Below, piece after piece: positions 52,960-63,996 of a stretch of 64,000 nt of DNA. The notes under the pieces were generated by a model. That model was not told the DNA's origin and ran no database searches. It saw only the letters and a list, made by a program, of their open reading frames with translations. The translations under genes were made by a program, and so were the position numbers. This DNA comes from Bacillus sp. FJAT-47783. GTDB taxonomy: Bacteria > Bacillota > Bacilli > Bacillales > Aeribacillaceae. How positions within the stretch are numbered: position 1 is the stretch's first letter; the number at the start of each line of letters is the position of its first letter. The stretch is from NCBI RefSeq assembly GCF_022808615.1, contig NZ_JAKZKS010000003.1:1-64000 (forward strand). Direction: 5' to 3'.

Positions 52960-53853
52960 TTATTGTTGTTCAATTTTTTGTAAAGCATCTTCGTCAAATG
53001 TTTGATTTCGAAGCATGTCGATTTCTATTTTGTAAGGTGGTTTTTTATTTTTTTTGTCTTCACCTACATATGGTGTTTCTAAGATTTTAGGAATATCTTT
53101 TAATTGCGGGTGGTGAACGATGTAGTTCAATGCTTTAAACCCGATATGACCAAAACCGATATTTTCATGTCGGTCTTTTCTTGCTCCTTTTTCATTTTTA
53201 CTGTCATTAATATGAAGAACTTTTATGCGATCTAAGCCTACTATTTGATCAAATTGATTTAACACACCATCAAAATCATTCACAATATCATAGCCTGCAT
53301 CGTGTGTATGACACGTATCAAAGCAGACCGATAAATGTTCATTAAAAGTAACACCATCAATAATTTGGGCAATTTCTTCGAACGAACGTCCACACTCAGA
53401 TCCTTTACCCGCCATTGTCTCTAATGCAATTTGAACAGTTTGATTTTTTTCAATCACTTCATTTAAACCTTCAATAATTTTTTTGATTCCTGCTTCTGCA
53501 CCTGCCCCAACGTGTGCGCCAGGGTGTAGAACGATTTGTTTTGCTCCTAAAGCTTCCGTACGCTCAATTTCCATTTTTAAGAAGTCAACACCAAGTTGAA
53601 ACGTACTAGGATTATTCGTATTCCCAATGTTAATAATGTAAGGAGCGTGTACGACAATTTCCTCAATGCCGTGCATTTTCATATGCTCTGTTCCCGCTTC
53701 AATATTTAATTCTTCAATTTTTTTTCTTCTCGTATTTTGCGGAGCACCTGTATAAATCATAAACGTATTGGCGCCATAGGATACTGCTTCTTCACTTGCA
53801 GCAAGTAACATCTTTTTCCCACTCATGGAAACATGAGAACCAATTTTCAACAT
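52960..53853 (-). CDS. nfo: Endonuclease IV
   Basis: The 297-residue enzyme shows the AP endonuclease 2 signatures: [24 protein letters not shown] and [13 protein letters not shown], then [20 protein letters not shown] and GFGHIG. These supply the three-zinc site. It cuts 5' of abasic sites in base excision repair and in spores protects germinating DNA. It starts 13 bp after cshB stops, so they are one operon. Confidence 0.96.
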   Translation of the reverse strand: MLKIGSHVSMSGKKMLLAASEEAVSYGANTFMIYTGAPQNTRRKKIEELNIEAGTEHMKMHGIEEIVVHAPYIINIGNTNNPSTFQLGVDFLKMEIERTEALGAKQIVLHPGAHVGAGAEAGIKKIIEGLNEVIEKNQTVQIALETMAGKGSECGRSFEEIAQIIDGVTFNEHLSVCFDTCHTHDAGYDIVNDFDGVLNQFDQIVGLDRIKVLHINDSKNEKGARKDRHENIGFGHIGFKALNYIVHHPQLKDIPKILETPYVGEDKKNKKPPYKIEIDMLRNQTFDEDALQKIEQQ

Positions 53854-53866
53854 TCTTTCCCTCTCC

Positions 53867-55180
53867 CTACTTTCCCTTTTTTCTTGCGCGATATTGTTTC
53901 TTTTTTATTTGTTCCATTTGTTCTTTCATTTTCTTCTTATATCCTGGCTTTACTTTTTTCGGTTTTTTCACCATTCGTTTTGCCATCATATCTGCTTCAT
54001 TCGCTTGCTTTTTCCTCTTTTTACGACGGTGACGATCATCGATTTTATTCCACGTTCCAGCTTGAATATCCATGTTTTCGAACTCAATCCCTCTTTTTTC
54101 AAGCTGGAGTAACGCTTCTTCATCCTTTTCGTCATATATGGTGTAGGCAAAACCGGAATGACCTGCTCGAGCTGTTCGTCCGACGCGATGAATATAAAAA
54201 TCTAAATCCGACGGAATTTCGGCATTAATAATATGAGATACACCTTCTATGTCAATTCCCCGAGCCGCTAAATCTGTCGCAACAATATATTGAAAATCTA
54301 AATCATTGATTTGACGCATCATTTTCTTTCGTTCGCGCGGTGTTAATCCTCCATGAATACGCCCCACTTTTAACCCTTTCTGTAATAGGGCATCAGCCAT
54401 TTCATCAGCTTTCGTTTTCGTATTCACAAAAACAATAGCTAAATACGGATTAAGTGAAACGAGAATATCATGAACTAAATTTACTTTATTTCGATGGCGT
54501 TGAGGCACAAGAATTTGTTCAACTTTTTCAGCTGTTACTTTTTTAGGCTCGACATGAGCATATTCAGGATTTTCCATATACTTTTTTAAGAAGGGCTTTA
54601 ACTTTTCTGGAATTGTTGCAGAGAATACGAGCATTTGTAAATCTTCAGGTAAGCGACTGGCTATTTGGTCTACCTCATAAATAAACCCTAAATCAAGCAT
54701 TAAGTCTGCTTCATCAACGACAAGACTTGTTGCAGTATGAATATTTAACGCCTGGTCTTTCACTAAGTCAAAAATACGACCGGGTGTACCAACGACGATA
54801 TGCGGTTGCGTTTTTAGTTTATCAATTGTACGAAGCTTGTCTGTTCCACCGATAAATAAACGTGCCTGAATTGGCACATCTTTTTCACTGAATTTTGTTA
54901 CTTTCAACACTTCTTGATAAATCTGTCTCGCTAATTCCCTCGTTGGTGCTGTAATAACAACTTGAACTTCCTGCTTATGACGATCGATTTTTTCAATTAA
55001 CGGCAAAAGATACGAATGTGTTTTTCCCGTTCCGGTTTGCGATTGTCCGATTGCACTTTTACCACTTAATACAAGCGGTATCATTCGCTCTTGTATTTCA
55101 GTTGGTTCATAAAAACGTAACGATTCAATCGCATCTATTAGAAAAGGTTGAAACGAAAACTTTGTAAATTTCGTTGCCAT
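53867..55180 (-). CDS. cshB: DEAD-box RNA helicase CshB
   Basis: The 437 residues include the Q motif with [10 protein letters not shown], motif [16 protein letters not shown] motif [10 protein letters not shown], motif III SATIP, motif [15 protein letters not shown] and motif [11 protein letters not shown] strongly basic tail of about 60 residues ([19 protein letters not shown]) ends the protein, as in CshB (YqfR). It remodels RNA in ribosome assembly and cold adaptation. Confidence 0.95.
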   Translation of the reverse strand: MATKFTKFSFQPFLIDAIESLRFYEPTEIQERMIPLVLSGKSAIGQSQTGTGKTHSYLLPLIEKIDRHKQEVQVVITAPTRELARQIYQEVLKVTKFSEKDVPIQARLFIGGTDKLRTIDKLKTQPHIVVGTPGRIFDLVKDQALNIHTATSLVVDEADLMLDLGFIYEVDQIASRLPEDLQMLVFSATIPEKLKPFLKKYMENPEYAHVEPKKVTAEKVEQILVPQRHRNKVNLVHDILVSLNPYLAIVFVNTKTKADEMADALLQKGLKVGRIHGGLTPRERKKMMRQINDLDFQYIVATDLAARGIDIEGVSHIINAEIPSDLDFYIHRVGRTARAGHSGFAYTIYDEKDEEALLQLEKRGIEFENMDIQAGTWNKIDDRHRRKKRKKQANEADMMAKRMVKKPKKVKPGYKKKMKEQMEQIKKKQYRARKKGK

Positions 55181-55331
55181 TCCTTCTACAACTCCTTTTT
55201 ACATACGAAATTCATTAAATCCATTTCTTGATTATAAACAAAATAAGAGAAAAACTCCAATTCGAAAAAACATTTTCTCTATGTTTTGCATACTTTATTT
55301 GTAGTGAAGCAAATAGAAAGGGGGAAAAAAG

Positions 55332-55919
55332 ATGTTTCCTGGACGACCAGGTCCTCCGTTTCCACAGCAGCCGATGGTACCACGACCACCGATGAATCCT
55401 TTCCTTCAACCTTTCAGACCAATGCCTGTAAGACCGAATCCAATGATGGGCGGAGCAGTTGGGCGTGGTGGTGGATTAAAAGGGCTTATATCAAGGGTTT
55501 TCCCATCGAGTCAAGCACCGATGGGAGTGATGAATACTGCGAGTAACGTTGCAGGAGGAGTGCAAGGACTTACAAACCCTACAAATATTTCTAGTATGCT
55601 TGGGAATGTACAAAAGGCTCTAGGGATGGCACAGCAAATTACACCCGTTGTCCAACAATATGGTCCGTTAGTAAAAAATTTACCTGCCATGTTTAAGCTG
55701 TATCGAGAATTGAAAAGCAGTGATGATGCTGATGAAGAGGAAGAAACCTCAGATGTAGATATTTTAGAAGAGTCAGAAGAAGAGGATAGCACTAAGGAGA
55801 ATGAAGAAGAAAATAAGACACAAAAAGATAAAGCGAAGGCCTCTTCAAGAGTTAAGTCAAAGCAAAGTGAAAAAAAGAAAACCTCATCAGGTCAATCTAC
55901 ACCAAAACTATATATTTAA
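55332..55919 (+). CDS. yqfQ: VrrA/YqfQ family protein
   Basis: The 195-residue protein has a Pro/Met/Arg-rich N-terminus (FPGRPGPPFPQQ), a Gly-rich segment, a helical middle resembling ISSMLGNVQKALGMAQQ and PLVKNLPAMFKLYRELK, and an acidic then basic low-complexity tail. This is the VrrA/YqfQ architecture, linked to the spore coat or surface. GGGGGAAAAAAG precedes the ATG. Confidence 0.82.
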   Translation: MFPGRPGPPFPQQPMVPRPPMNPFLQPFRPMPVRPNPMMGGAVGRGGGLKGLISRVFPSSQAPMGVMNTASNVAGGVQGLTNPTNISSMLGNVQKALGMAQQITPVVQQYGPLVKNLPAMFKLYRELKSSDDADEEEETSDVDILEESEEEDSTKENEEENKTQKDKAKASSRVKSKQSEKKKTSSGQSTPKLYI

Positions 55920-55924
55920 GACCG

Positions 55925-55954
55925 GACCCGTTATTTTATAATGGGTTTTCTTTT
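55925..55954 (+). terminator. Terminator of yqfQ
   Basis: ACCCGTTATTTTATAATGGGT forms a short imperfect hairpin followed by TTTCTTTTT. Confidence 0.65.
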
Positions 55955-56093
55955 TGACGTTTACTCTCCGTAAAGTTCATGAAGGCTTTGTATTATCTTT
56001 CAATGTCAGATATAATGGGAGAAGAAGACGAAGAAGAACAAGCCGTTTTGACGGCTTTTTTCATTTCGTACTATGCATTAGGAGGAAACTCTA

Positions 56094-57038
56094 ATGGAAG
56101 TCATTAAAATTTCACCTCGCGGCTACTGTTATGGTGTAGTAGATGCAATGGTCATTGCCAAAAATGCCGCACTAGACAAAACATTACCGAGACCGATCTA
56201 CATCTTAGGAATGATCGTTCATAATAAACACGTAACAGATGCTTTTGAGGCTGAGGGAATTATTACATTAGATGGTAAAAATAGACTTGAAATATTAAAA
56301 AAAGTAGACAAAGGAACCGTCATCTTTACCGCACATGGGGTGTCTCCTCAAATTCGAAAGCTTGCAAAAGAGAAAGGACTTGTAACCATTGATGCAACAT
56401 GTCCTGATGTGACGAAAACACACGACTTAATTCGAGAGAAAAAAGCAGAAGGGTATCAAGTTATATACATCGGAAAGAAAGGGCATCCAGAACCAGAAGG
56501 TGCTGTTGGGGTAGCACCAGATATCGTCCATCTTGTTGAAAACGAAGAAGATGTTGAGGAACTTCATATAAATAGTGAAAAAATAATCGTAACGAATCAA
56601 ACGACGATGAGTCAATGGGATGTCCACGATATAATGGAGAAGGTGAAAGAAAAGTATCCCCATGTAGAATTTCATCAAGAAATTTGTTTAGCAACACAAG
56701 TTCGACAAGAGGCGGTCGCTGAACAAGCAAAAGAAGCGGATTTAACATTGGTCGTTGGTGATCCAAGAAGTAATAACTCAAACCGTTTAGCCCAAGTGTC
56801 AGAAGAAATCGCTGGAACAAAAGCTTATCGAATTGCCAACGTCACTGAAATTAAACTGGAATGGTTAAAAGGAGTTGAAAAAGTTGCCGTGACAGCAGGC
56901 GCTTCTACCCCAACTCCAATCGTAAAGGAAGTCATTCAATTTATAGAAAAATATGATCCGAACGACGAATCAACATGGAACATCGAATCTAACGTTCCTA
57001 TTGAAAAAATATTACCGAAAGTGAAGATAAAAAAATAA
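56094..57038 (+). CDS. ispH: 4-hydroxy-3-methylbut-2-enyl diphosphate reductase IspH
   Basis: The 314-residue enzyme has the three cluster cysteines: Cys12 in [17 protein letters not shown] near 100 and [12 protein letters not shown] near 195. [16 protein letters not shown] and [11 protein letters not shown] are the substrate-binding motifs. It makes IPP and DMAPP, ending the MEP pathway begun upstream by IspG. AGGAGG lies before the ATG. Confidence 0.97.
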   Translation: MEVIKISPRGYCYGVVDAMVIAKNAALDKTLPRPIYILGMIVHNKHVTDAFEAEGIITLDGKNRLEILKKVDKGTVIFTAHGVSPQIRKLAKEKGLVTIDATCPDVTKTHDLIREKKAEGYQVIYIGKKGHPEPEGAVGVAPDIVHLVENEEDVEELHINSEKIIVTNQTTMSQWDVHDIMEKVKEKYPHVEFHQEICLATQVRQEAVAEQAKEADLTLVVGDPRSNNSNRLAQVSEEIAGTKAYRIANVTEIKLEWLKGVEKVAVTAGASTPTPIVKEVIQFIEKYDPNDESTWNIESNVPIEKILPKVKIKK

Positions 57039-57070
57039 GCACTTAAGCGCTTTAGCTTAAGTGCTTTTTC
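57038..57070. terminator. Bidirectional terminator
   Basis: AGCACTTAAGC pairs with GCTTAAGTGCT around 6 bases, then TTTTTC, between ispH and yqfO. Confidence 0.9.
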
Positions 57071-58192
57071 TTATACAAACGTAAATGGGTCTGTCGACGG
57101 TTCAGACGGAAAGATTGTTACATTTAATCCTTCTTTTTCGCAAATGTGTTTTAATTTTTCGGTAACGCCTTCTTTCATCACCTTTTCAACATGGTGACCA
57201 GGGTCAACCATATTAAGCCCTAACATCATCGCATCATGGGCAACGTGGTAATAGATGTCTCCTGTTACATAAACGTCTGCACCACTCATTTTCGCTTGAT
57301 GAATATATTTATTCCCGTCACCACCCACTATAGCAACCTTTTTCACCTTATCTGTTAACGAGCCAACAACCCGCACGCTATCCACTTGGAAACACGTCTT
57401 TACATGCTCAGCAAACTGTTTTAAAGACATCTGTTCTTTTAATTCACCAATTCGTCCAAGACCGAGTACTTCCCCTTCATTATCAAGAGAATAAATATCA
57501 TAAGCTACTTCTTCATAAGGATGTGCTTGAATCATTGCCTTCATGACCTTTCCTTGAATAGAGGCAGGAAAAACAGATTCAATACGGACTTCATCTACTT
57601 TTTCTAGCTTGCCTTTTTCACCGATAAATGGGTTTGTTCCTTCTTGTGGTTTAAACGTGCCAGTCCCTTCTGTATTAAATGTGCAATGACTATAATTCCC
57701 GATAAAGCCAGCTCCAGCCTGTCCGATTGCCTCTCGTACTTGATCAGCATAATTCTCAGGAACGAAGACCACTAGTTTTTTTACAAGCTCATGGTAAGTT
57801 GGAATAAGCACTTTCGTATTCATTAATTGTAGTTTTTCTGCTAATAAGTCATTGACTCCTCCGACAGCAACATCTAAATTCGTATGTGCAGCATAAACTG
57901 CTATATCATGTTTTATACACTTTTCAACGATACGACCTTGCGCCTTGTCTGTTACGATATTTTTTAATGGTCGGAATATAGGTGGGTGATGAGCGATAAT
58001 TAAATCAACATTTTTTTCAATCGCTTCATCGACGACTTCCTCTAATACATCAAGGGCAATCATAACTCGTTTAACGGGCTTACTTAATGTCCCAATTTGC
58101 AGGCCGATCTTATCCCCTTCCATCGCATACTTTTTCGGAGAAAATTGCTCAAACAGTTGAATAATAAATTGGCCGTTCGCTTCTTTTGCCAT
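57071..58192 (-). CDS. yqfO: Nif3-like dinuclear metal protein YqfO
   Basis: The 373 residues give the long Firmicute form of Nif3: IAHHPPIFRPL and CIKHDIAVYAAHTNLDVAVGG at the N-terminal metal site, an inserted PII-like middle domain (about 135-235, VPENYADQVREAIGQAGAG) and the second site GDGNKYIHQAKM then DIYYHVAHDAM. In B. subtilis it is essential or nearly so and often annotated GTP cyclohydrolase 1-like, a role that is unproven. Its start overlaps the last base of trmK. Confidence 0.93.
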   Translation of the reverse strand: MAKEANGQFIIQLFEQFSPKKYAMEGDKIGLQIGTLSKPVKRVMIALDVLEEVVDEAIEKNVDLIIAHHPPIFRPLKNIVTDKAQGRIVEKCIKHDIAVYAAHTNLDVAVGGVNDLLAEKLQLMNTKVLIPTYHELVKKLVVFVPENYADQVREAIGQAGAGFIGNYSHCTFNTEGTGTFKPQEGTNPFIGEKGKLEKVDEVRIESVFPASIQGKVMKAMIQAHPYEEVAYDIYSLDNEGEVLGLGRIGELKEQMSLKQFAEHVKTCFQVDSVRVVGSLTDKVKKVAIVGGDGNKYIHQAKMSGADVYVTGDIYYHVAHDAMMLGLNMVDPGHHVEKVMKEGVTEKLKHICEKEGLNVTIFPSEPSTDPFTFV

Positions 58193-58899
58193 TATAAACC
58201 CTCCTTAATATACGATAAAATCTCTTTCATTTCTGCTTTTTTCTTTTTTAGCTCATCCGTTTCCGTCGCACGATTTAATTGATGATAAACGTTTTCCCAA
58301 TGCGCTTTTTCATTCGTCCATTTTTTCATATAAACAGGACTCTTTTCTTTCATTAAAAATGGTCCCATCAGCAATGCTGTATGCAATGAAAGGCCTTCGT
58401 ATGGCTTATGTACATCTCCTTTATCAGCAACGAGCACTTCGTAAATTTTCTTGTCTTCTTCTAAAATTTCTTCATGCTTCAGTTCCCAACCATTTACATA
58501 TAACCATTTACGAATTTCAATGGCATGAATGTTAGGTTGCAAAATTAATCTCGAAACATGACGTAGCTTTTCTTTTCCTTCTTCTAAAATCGTTTTAATT
58601 AATGTGCCCCCCATCCCAGCAATGGTTATACATGTTGCTTCACTTTCTCCTAAAACGGAAAGCCCATCACCTTTTCTTACAGAAATTTTATCTGTTAAAT
58701 TCACTCTCTTCACTTGCAAAAGAGCTGACCGGTATGGCCCTTCATTCACTTCACCAGCAATGGCGTTTTCTGCAATGCCGTTTAAGATCGCATAACAAGG
58801 TAAATAAGCATGATCAGAGCCAATATCAGCTACGACTGCACCTTTTGGAATGAATTTAGCGACTGTTCGTAATCGTTTTGAAAGCTGTATCTCATTCAT
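58192..58899 (-). CDS. trmK: tRNA (adenine(22)-N1)-methyltransferase TrmK
   Basis: The 235-residue SAM enzyme has motif I VVADIGSDHAYLPCY near residues 22-36, a GEVNEGPY acidic loop, and TCITIAGMGGTLIKTIL, the family active-site stretch. A C-terminal coiled coil with KKWTNEKAHWENVYHQL follows. It methylates N1 of A22 in the D-loop of tRNAs for Leu, Ser and Tyr. Coupled to yqfO. Confidence 0.94.
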   Translation of the reverse strand: MNEIQLSKRLRTVAKFIPKGAVVADIGSDHAYLPCYAILNGIAENAIAGEVNEGPYRSALLQVKRVNLTDKISVRKGDGLSVLGESEATCITIAGMGGTLIKTILEEGKEKLRHVSRLILQPNIHAIEIRKWLYVNGWELKHEEILEEDKKIYEVLVADKGDVHKPYEGLSLHTALLMGPFLMKEKSPVYMKKWTNEKAHWENVYHQLNRATETDELKKKKAEMKEILSYIKEGL

Positions 58900-58986
58900 T
58901 TTATTTCACCTAATTTTTTTAGTTTCAATTCTATTCTATCTTGTTTTACGCGGAAAGAAAAATCTTGTTCGTAATGGGTAGATAAA

Positions 58987-59017
58987 AAAAGTCCTCCTAA
59001 CCGGAAGACTTTTTTTA
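58987..59017 (-). terminator. Terminator of cccA
   Basis: On the minus strand AAAAAGTCTTCCGG pairs with the GGAGGACTTTTT arm around a short loop (one mismatch), then T. Confidence 0.85.
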
Positions 59018-59040
59018 CCATTTGAATCGTAGCGTTTACA

Positions 59041-59403
59041 TTATTTAATTTCAGTGATCCATTTCGCCATTTCATCAAGCTTCTCATCTGGAACTAATCC
59101 AGGAGGCATCGTGCCCCTACCATTTTTCAGAACATCTTTAATTTCATCTTCGGATAGACGATCGCCTACACCAGTTAAAGCAGGGCCAACGCCACCTTCA
59201 TAATTTTGCCCGTGACAGCTAATACAGCTTGCTTGATAAATTTCCTCTGGAGTTGCATCTGCTACATCTGCTGTGTCACCATCTCCATTTTCACCTTCTG
59301 CTAATTCTTTTGAATTATTCAATCCGATGAAGGAGAAGGCAAACATAAGTCCAATTCCAAGTACCGCGATGAGAAAGAATGGAATAAGTGGATTACGATT
59401 CAT
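59041..59403 (-). CDS. cccA: Cytochrome c550
   Basis: The 120-residue protein has an N-terminal membrane anchor (PLIPFFLIAVLGIGLMFAFS), an acidic linker and a mono-haem c domain: C60-I-S-C63-H64 binds haem and Met99 in GTMPPG is the sixth ligand. It carries electrons at the outer face of the membrane towards cytochrome c oxidase. It lies between sigA/acdA and trmK, as cccA does in B. subtilis. Confidence 0.95.
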   Translation of the reverse strand: MNRNPLIPFFLIAVLGIGLMFAFSFIGLNNSKELAEGENGDGDTADVADATPEEIYQASCISCHGQNYEGGVGPALTGVGDRLSEDEIKDVLKNGRGTMPPGLVPDEKLDEMAKWITEIK

Positions 59404-59539
59404 TTTTGTAAACCTCCCTTATGTATAGACTTCATAAGTAGTACAAATAAAAACTTAAACCAATGTCTATTTTACTTTAATTTTTCAAGAAGGAAAAGTA
59501 TTTATGTAAAGGAATTGTCGAATTTCACGTTTTTGACAA

Positions 59540-59569
59540 AAAAACTTCATCACAAACGGATGAAGTTTT
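59540..59569 (-). terminator. Terminator of the acyl-CoA dehydrogenase gene
   Basis: AAAAACTTCATC pairs with GATGAAGTTTTT (minus strand) around 6 bases. Confidence 0.88.
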
Positions 59570-59595
59570 TGAATTACGAACAAGCGCTCAGTCAA

Positions 59596-60735
59596 TTAAC
59601 AACCAATCTGTCTTGCAATAACAAGTCGTTGTACTTCACTTGTACCTTCTCCAATTTCTAACAACTTTGCATCTCTCATATACCGCTCCACTTGATACTC
59701 TTTCATATATCCATATCCACCATGAATTTGTACAGCTTGATTTGTAATTTCCATACAGACCTCAGAAGCGTATAATTTACACATCGAAGCCTCTTTAGAA
59801 AATGGTTTTCCTTGATCTTTTAACCATGCTGCTTTATACACCATATTTCGAGCTAATTCAATTTTCATAGCCATGTCCGCTAATTTAAATTGAATGGCCT
59901 GAAATTGACTTAACGTTTTACCGAATTGTTTGCGCTCCTTTGCATATTGAAGCGCTCTTTCATAAGCTCCTTGCGCAATCCCTACAGCCATGGCCCCAAT
60001 ACCTATTCTTCCACCGTCTAATGTTTTTAAAAATTGTTTAAAGCCTTCCCCTCGCTTACCTAATAAATATTCTTGAGGGACTCTCACGTCTTCAAGAATG
60101 AGTTCAGTTGTATTCGATGCATGTAGCCCCATTTTTTCATATTGATCAAGAATCGTGAAACCTTTCGCATCCGTTGGAACGATTATCGCACTAATTTCTT
60201 TTTCACCGCCATTTCGACCAGTTACAGCTGTTAAGGCTAAAAACTTAGCGTATGATGCATTCGTAATAAAACACTTGTTACCGTTAATAACAAACAAATC
60301 CCCTTCTTCTGTCGCTTCTGTCAGCGTTCCCCCTGCATCTGATCCTGCATTCGGTTCTGTAAGTCCAAAAGCCCCAAGTGATTCCCCTGAACAAATTTGC
60401 GTTAAATACTTTCGCTTTTGTTCTTCTGAACCGAACATATAAATCGGTGCTCCGCCTAAAGAAATATGGGCAGAATAGGTGATCCCCGTTGAGCCACATA
60501 CACGGCTTAATTCTTCCACTACAATCGCAAAGCTAATTGTGTCACTACCTCCACCCCCATATTCTTCAGGAAAAGGAAGACCCATTATACCTAGCTTCCC
60601 TAGTTTGTCAAACACCTCTTTTGGAAACTTTTTCGTACGGTCTCGTTCGTCTGCACCTGGTGCTACTTCTTCCTCCGAAAATTCACGCATCATCTTCTTA
60701 ACCATACTTTGTTCTGACGTTAAGTCAAAATTCAT
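59596..60735 (-). CDS. acdA: Short-chain type acyl-CoA dehydrogenase
   Basis: ATG 60735 after GGGGGGA gives 379 residues, the length of B. subtilis AcdA. FAD and substrate signatures are present: SLGAFGLTEPNAGSDAGG, GNKCFITNASYA, and QIHGGYGYMKEYQVERYMRD. GEGTSEVQR near the end holds the catalytic glutamate. It oxidises acyl-CoA to enoyl-CoA and passes electrons to ETF. B. subtilis acdA is elsewhere, so its place between sigA and cccA is an insertion relative to that genome. Chain length is inferred. Confidence 0.88.
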   Translation of the reverse strand: MNFDLTSEQSMVKKMMREFSEEEVAPGADERDRTKKFPKEVFDKLGKLGIMGLPFPEEYGGGGSDTISFAIVVEELSRVCGSTGITYSAHISLGGAPIYMFGSEEQKRKYLTQICSGESLGAFGLTEPNAGSDAGGTLTEATEEGDLFVINGNKCFITNASYAKFLALTAVTGRNGGEKEISAIIVPTDAKGFTILDQYEKMGLHASNTTELILEDVRVPQEYLLGKRGEGFKQFLKTLDGGRIGIGAMAVGIAQGAYERALQYAKERKQFGKTLSQFQAIQFKLADMAMKIELARNMVYKAAWLKDQGKPFSKEASMCKLYASEVCMEITNQAVQIHGGYGYMKEYQVERYMRDAKLLEIGEGTSEVQRLVIARQIGC

Positions 60736-60999
60736 ATTATCCCCCCATTTAACCGCGAATACGCTTACACTTCTATTATATATAGAAATGAAACTTTTTC
60801 TCAATATTTAAAATTTTTAATATTCACTTTATTTTCGCTTTTTTCTACATTACCCGTTTGCAAAAAGCATGAAGATTCAGTAAAATAATGTACATACGGA
60901 ATTATTTTTCTCGATGATAGCGTTTTCAAAACAAAAAAGGATAGGATCCCAAATCTTGTAACAATTTTAGCTAAAGTCTATTTTTTTAAATATAAAAAA

Positions 61000-61019
61000 G
61001 GACAGACGATTGTCTGCCC
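61000..61019 (-). terminator. Terminator of the dnaG-sigA operon
   Basis: On the minus strand GGCAGAC pairs with GTCTGTC around AATC, then CCTTTTTT. Confidence 0.85.
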
Positions 61020-61029
61020 CTCATTTCAC

Positions 61030-62145
61030 CTATTCTAAAAAGTCTTTTAGTCGCTTACTACGACTTGGATGGCGCAATTTACGTAAAGCCTTTGCTTCAA
61101 TTTGGCGAATACGCTCACGTGTAACACCAAAAACTTTACCTACTTCTTCCAATGTACGTGTTCGTCCATCGTCTAATCCAAAGCGAAGACGTAAAACATT
61201 TTCTTCACGATCTGTTAGCGTATCTAATACATCTTCTAGCTGCTCTTTCAGCAATTCATAAGCCGCATGCTCAGAAGGTGAAGTAGCTTCTTGATCTTCG
61301 ATGAAATCACCTAAATGAGAGTCATCTTCTTCACCAATAGGTGTTTCAAGCGAAACAGGCTCCTGTGCAATTTTCAAAATTTCCCTTACTTTATCAGGAG
61401 TCAAATCCATATCTTCAGCAATTTCTTCTGGAGTTGGTTCGCGCCCTAAATCTTGAAGCAATTGCCTTTGAACACGGATTAATTTATTGATCGTTTCCAC
61501 CATGTGAACCGGAATACGAATTGTTCTAGCCTGATCAGCAATGGCACGCGTAATCGCTTGACGTATCCACCATGTTGCATACGTACTAAATTTGAAACCT
61601 TTTTGGAAATCGAATTTCTCAACTGCTTTCATCAGTCCCATATTGCCTTCTTGGATTAAATCTAAGAATAGCATTCCGCGACCTACATAGCGTTTTGCAA
61701 TGCTAACAACGAGACGTAAGTTAGCTTCTGCTAGTCTACGCTTCGCCTCTTCGTCGCCTTCTTCAATGCGCTTTGCTAGCTCGATTTCTTCATCAGCAGA
61801 TAATAAATCAACACGGCCAATTTCTTTCAAATACATTCTTACAGGGTCATTTATTTTTACACCTGGAGGAACGCTTAAGTCATTTAAATCGAATTCCTCA
61901 TCTTCTTCCTTCGCTAAATCTTGGATATTCGGATCATCACTTTCACCGTTTTCTCCAATAAGCTCAATACCTTGATCACCTAAATACTCGTAATACTCAT
62001 CCATTTGGTCTGAATCAACCTCAAAGCTAGCCATACGTTCTGCAATCTCTTCGTATGTTAAAACGCCTCGCTTTTTACCCAATTCTACAATTTGATCTTT
62101 CACTTGATCTAAAGTAACCTCTGCATGGGTTTGTTTTTCAGCCAT
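61030..62145 (-). CDS. sigA: Primary sigma factor SigA (RpoD)
   Basis: ATG 62145 after GGAGGGGAT gives 371 residues, as in B. subtilis. Region 1.1 has the [20 protein letters not shown] helix pair, region 1.2-2 includes [17 protein letters not shown] and [17 protein letters not shown], then [14 protein letters not shown] for -10 melting. Region 3 is [12 protein letters not shown], and 4.2 is [20 protein letters not shown] for -35 recognition. It follows dnaG by 48 bp in the macromolecular synthesis operon. Confidence 0.98.
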   Translation of the reverse strand: MAEKQTHAEVTLDQVKDQIVELGKKRGVLTYEEIAERMASFEVDSDQMDEYYEYLGDQGIELIGENGESDDPNIQDLAKEEDEEFDLNDLSVPPGVKINDPVRMYLKEIGRVDLLSADEEIELAKRIEEGDEEAKRRLAEANLRLVVSIAKRYVGRGMLFLDLIQEGNMGLMKAVEKFDFQKGFKFSTYATWWIRQAITRAIADQARTIRIPVHMVETINKLIRVQRQLLQDLGREPTPEEIAEDMDLTPDKVREILKIAQEPVSLETPIGEEDDSHLGDFIEDQEATSPSEHAAYELLKEQLEDVLDTLTDREENVLRLRFGLDDGRTRTLEEVGKVFGVTRERIRQIEAKALRKLRHPSRSKRLKDFLE

Positions 62146-62193
62146 TGGATCCCCTCCTTCCAGACTCATACAGCTTTACATCTATCCAACGAG

Positions 62194-63996
62194 TTATTTG
62201 CTCATTTTTAATTGAATAAGTTCCATAGCAATTTGTGCCGCTTTTACATAATCTTTTTGCCTCTCTGCTTCTCGCCTTTCTGCTTCCTTTTCCTTTAGGA
62301 TGGTCATTTCTTTTTGTTTCGACACATGTGAAATATAATCCTTTATTTCCTGTTCATTAAATTCATTTGAAATATTCATCATGGCAATATCTGATACTAC
62401 ACAACTAATTTGATCATTTGGAAGTTTACTTAAAAAGTGACTAATATCGGGTTCATGACCTTCTTCATAATAGGCATATAAGTACGTAGCAATGGCACGA
62501 TGTTCCTCAATATTAAACTCCACTCCGATTTCATGTAATACGCGGTCTGCCACATCTCTATTACGAAGCATATGAGCAATGAGCATTCGTTCAGCATTAT
62601 GAAAAGCTGGTAATAACGGGCGAGTTTGCGTACGTGGCTGCAATATTTGTGGTTCATCACGGTTCGTATTATGCGTTTTCCTTTTGCTAACAAGTTGTTT
62701 CAATTGAGATTTTAAGGTCTCTCTTGATATCGAAAACTCATCTGCTAATTGACCAATGTAAAGCTCCTGCTCTACTTCATTTGATAGTAGGCTAAGTTCT
62801 TTTATGACCTCTCCTATATACTTTAACCGATCAGATTCATCATGGAGGTTTTTCCCTCTGCGGTAATAGTGCATTTTGAATGCCATTAGTGCCACACTAG
62901 CCCCTATTACATCATGACTAAACTTTTCAACGCCAAATTGATTGATGTAGTCATCAGGGTCATAGCCTTCAGGCATCATTGCAACCTTTACATGGCATCC
63001 CGACTGTTGTAATATTTTAGCTGCTTTAAAGGTAGCTTCAATTCCTGCAGAATCGGAATCATAGCAGATGACAGCCGTTTCAACATTTCGGCTAATAATT
63101 TTGGCATGCTCTTCAGTAAGCGATGTGCCCATTGTCGCAATTGAATGTTGAATACCGGCTTTAACGGCTGAAATTACATCAACAAACCCTTCAAATAAAA
63201 CAGCCTCTTGATTTTTTCGTATATGTAATCTTGCTTGATGAAAGTTATACAAGATTTTTCGCTTATTAAAGATTTTCGTTTCAGGACTGTTTAAATATTT
63301 CGGTTGGTCATCACCTTGTAGAACTCTTCCTGAAAAAGCAATCGTTTTTCCTTGATGGTTCTTGATCGGGAACATGATGCGATTTCGAAAACGATCGAAA
63401 AATGTTCCATCTTCCTTTTTAATCGCAATACCGGCTTTTTCTAAAAGGTCGGCATCAAATCCTCTTTTAATTAAAAATTTTGTTATAAAGCCCCAATTAT
63501 CCAAAGAATATCCAATTTCAAACTTGTGGATTAACTCTTCTGATAATCCTCTCGACAACAAATAATTTAATGCATGCTGACCTTCCTTTGTATTTACTAA
63601 CAAATGATGGTAAAATTTCTTTAATAACTCATATGCTTCGATCATTCGGTCTGCTTCGTTGTTTGAGTTAACGGGTGTGTCATGAACAGATAGCACCTCT
63701 TCAGGCAACGAAATGTTTGTTCGTTCTGCCAACTTCGCAACACTTTCTGTAAAGCTGAGGCCTTCTATTTGCATTAAAAAGGAAATAACATTTCCCCCAG
63801 CACCACAGCCGAAGCAATGGAATATTTGTTTATCTGGAGATACGGAAAATGAAGGTGTATTCTCTCCATGGAATGGACATAAGCCAAAATAGTTTCGTCC
63901 TTGTTTTTTTAGTTGGACATATTCGCCTACGACATCGACAATATCGGAAGATTTTTGTACATTCTCAACCACATCATCGGGAATTCTTTTTCCCAT
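62194..63996 (-). CDS. dnaG: DNA primase
   Basis: The 600-residue enzyme starts just inside the window edge. The CHC2 zinc ribbon is C40-PFH43 with C61-FGC64; the TOPRIM domain follows with VLFEGFVDVIS, AVICYDSDSAG and PEGYDPDDYI as the metal acidic patch. The C-terminal helicase-binding domain (about 440-600) ends in a charged coiled coil. It makes RNA primers at the replication fork. It is the first of dnaG-sigA in the window; any upstream gene is cut off. Confidence 0.97.
   Translation of the reverse strand: MGKRIPDDVVENVQKSSDIVDVVGEYVQLKKQGRNYFGLCPFHGENTPSFSVSPDKQIFHCFGCGAGGNVISFLMQIEGLSFTESVAKLAERTNISLPEEVLSVHDTPVNSNNEADRMIEAYELLKKFYHHLLVNTKEGQHALNYLLSRGLSEELIHKFEIGYSLDNWGFITKFLIKRGFDADLLEKAGIAIKKEDGTFFDRFRNRIMFPIKNHQGKTIAFSGRVLQGDDQPKYLNSPETKIFNKRKILYNFHQARLHIRKNQEAVLFEGFVDVISAVKAGIQHSIATMGTSLTEEHAKIISRNVETAVICYDSDSAGIEATFKAAKILQQSGCHVKVAMMPEGYDPDDYINQFGVEKFSHDVIGASVALMAFKMHYYRRGKNLHDESDRLKYIGEVIKELSLLSNEVEQELYIGQLADEFSISRETLKSQLKQLVSKRKTHNTNRDEPQILQPRTQTRPLLPAFHNAERMLIAHMLRNRDVADRVLHEIGVEFNIEEHRAIATYLYAYYEEGHEPDISHFLSKLPNDQISCVVSDIAMMNISNEFNEQEIKDYISHVSKQKEMTILKEKEAERREAERQKDYVKAAQIAMELIQLKMSK

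Noticed and set aside
58896-59087. 63-codon leftward ORF between trmK and cccA
   Set aside because: It starts inside cccA in another frame and crosses the cccA terminator hairpin.
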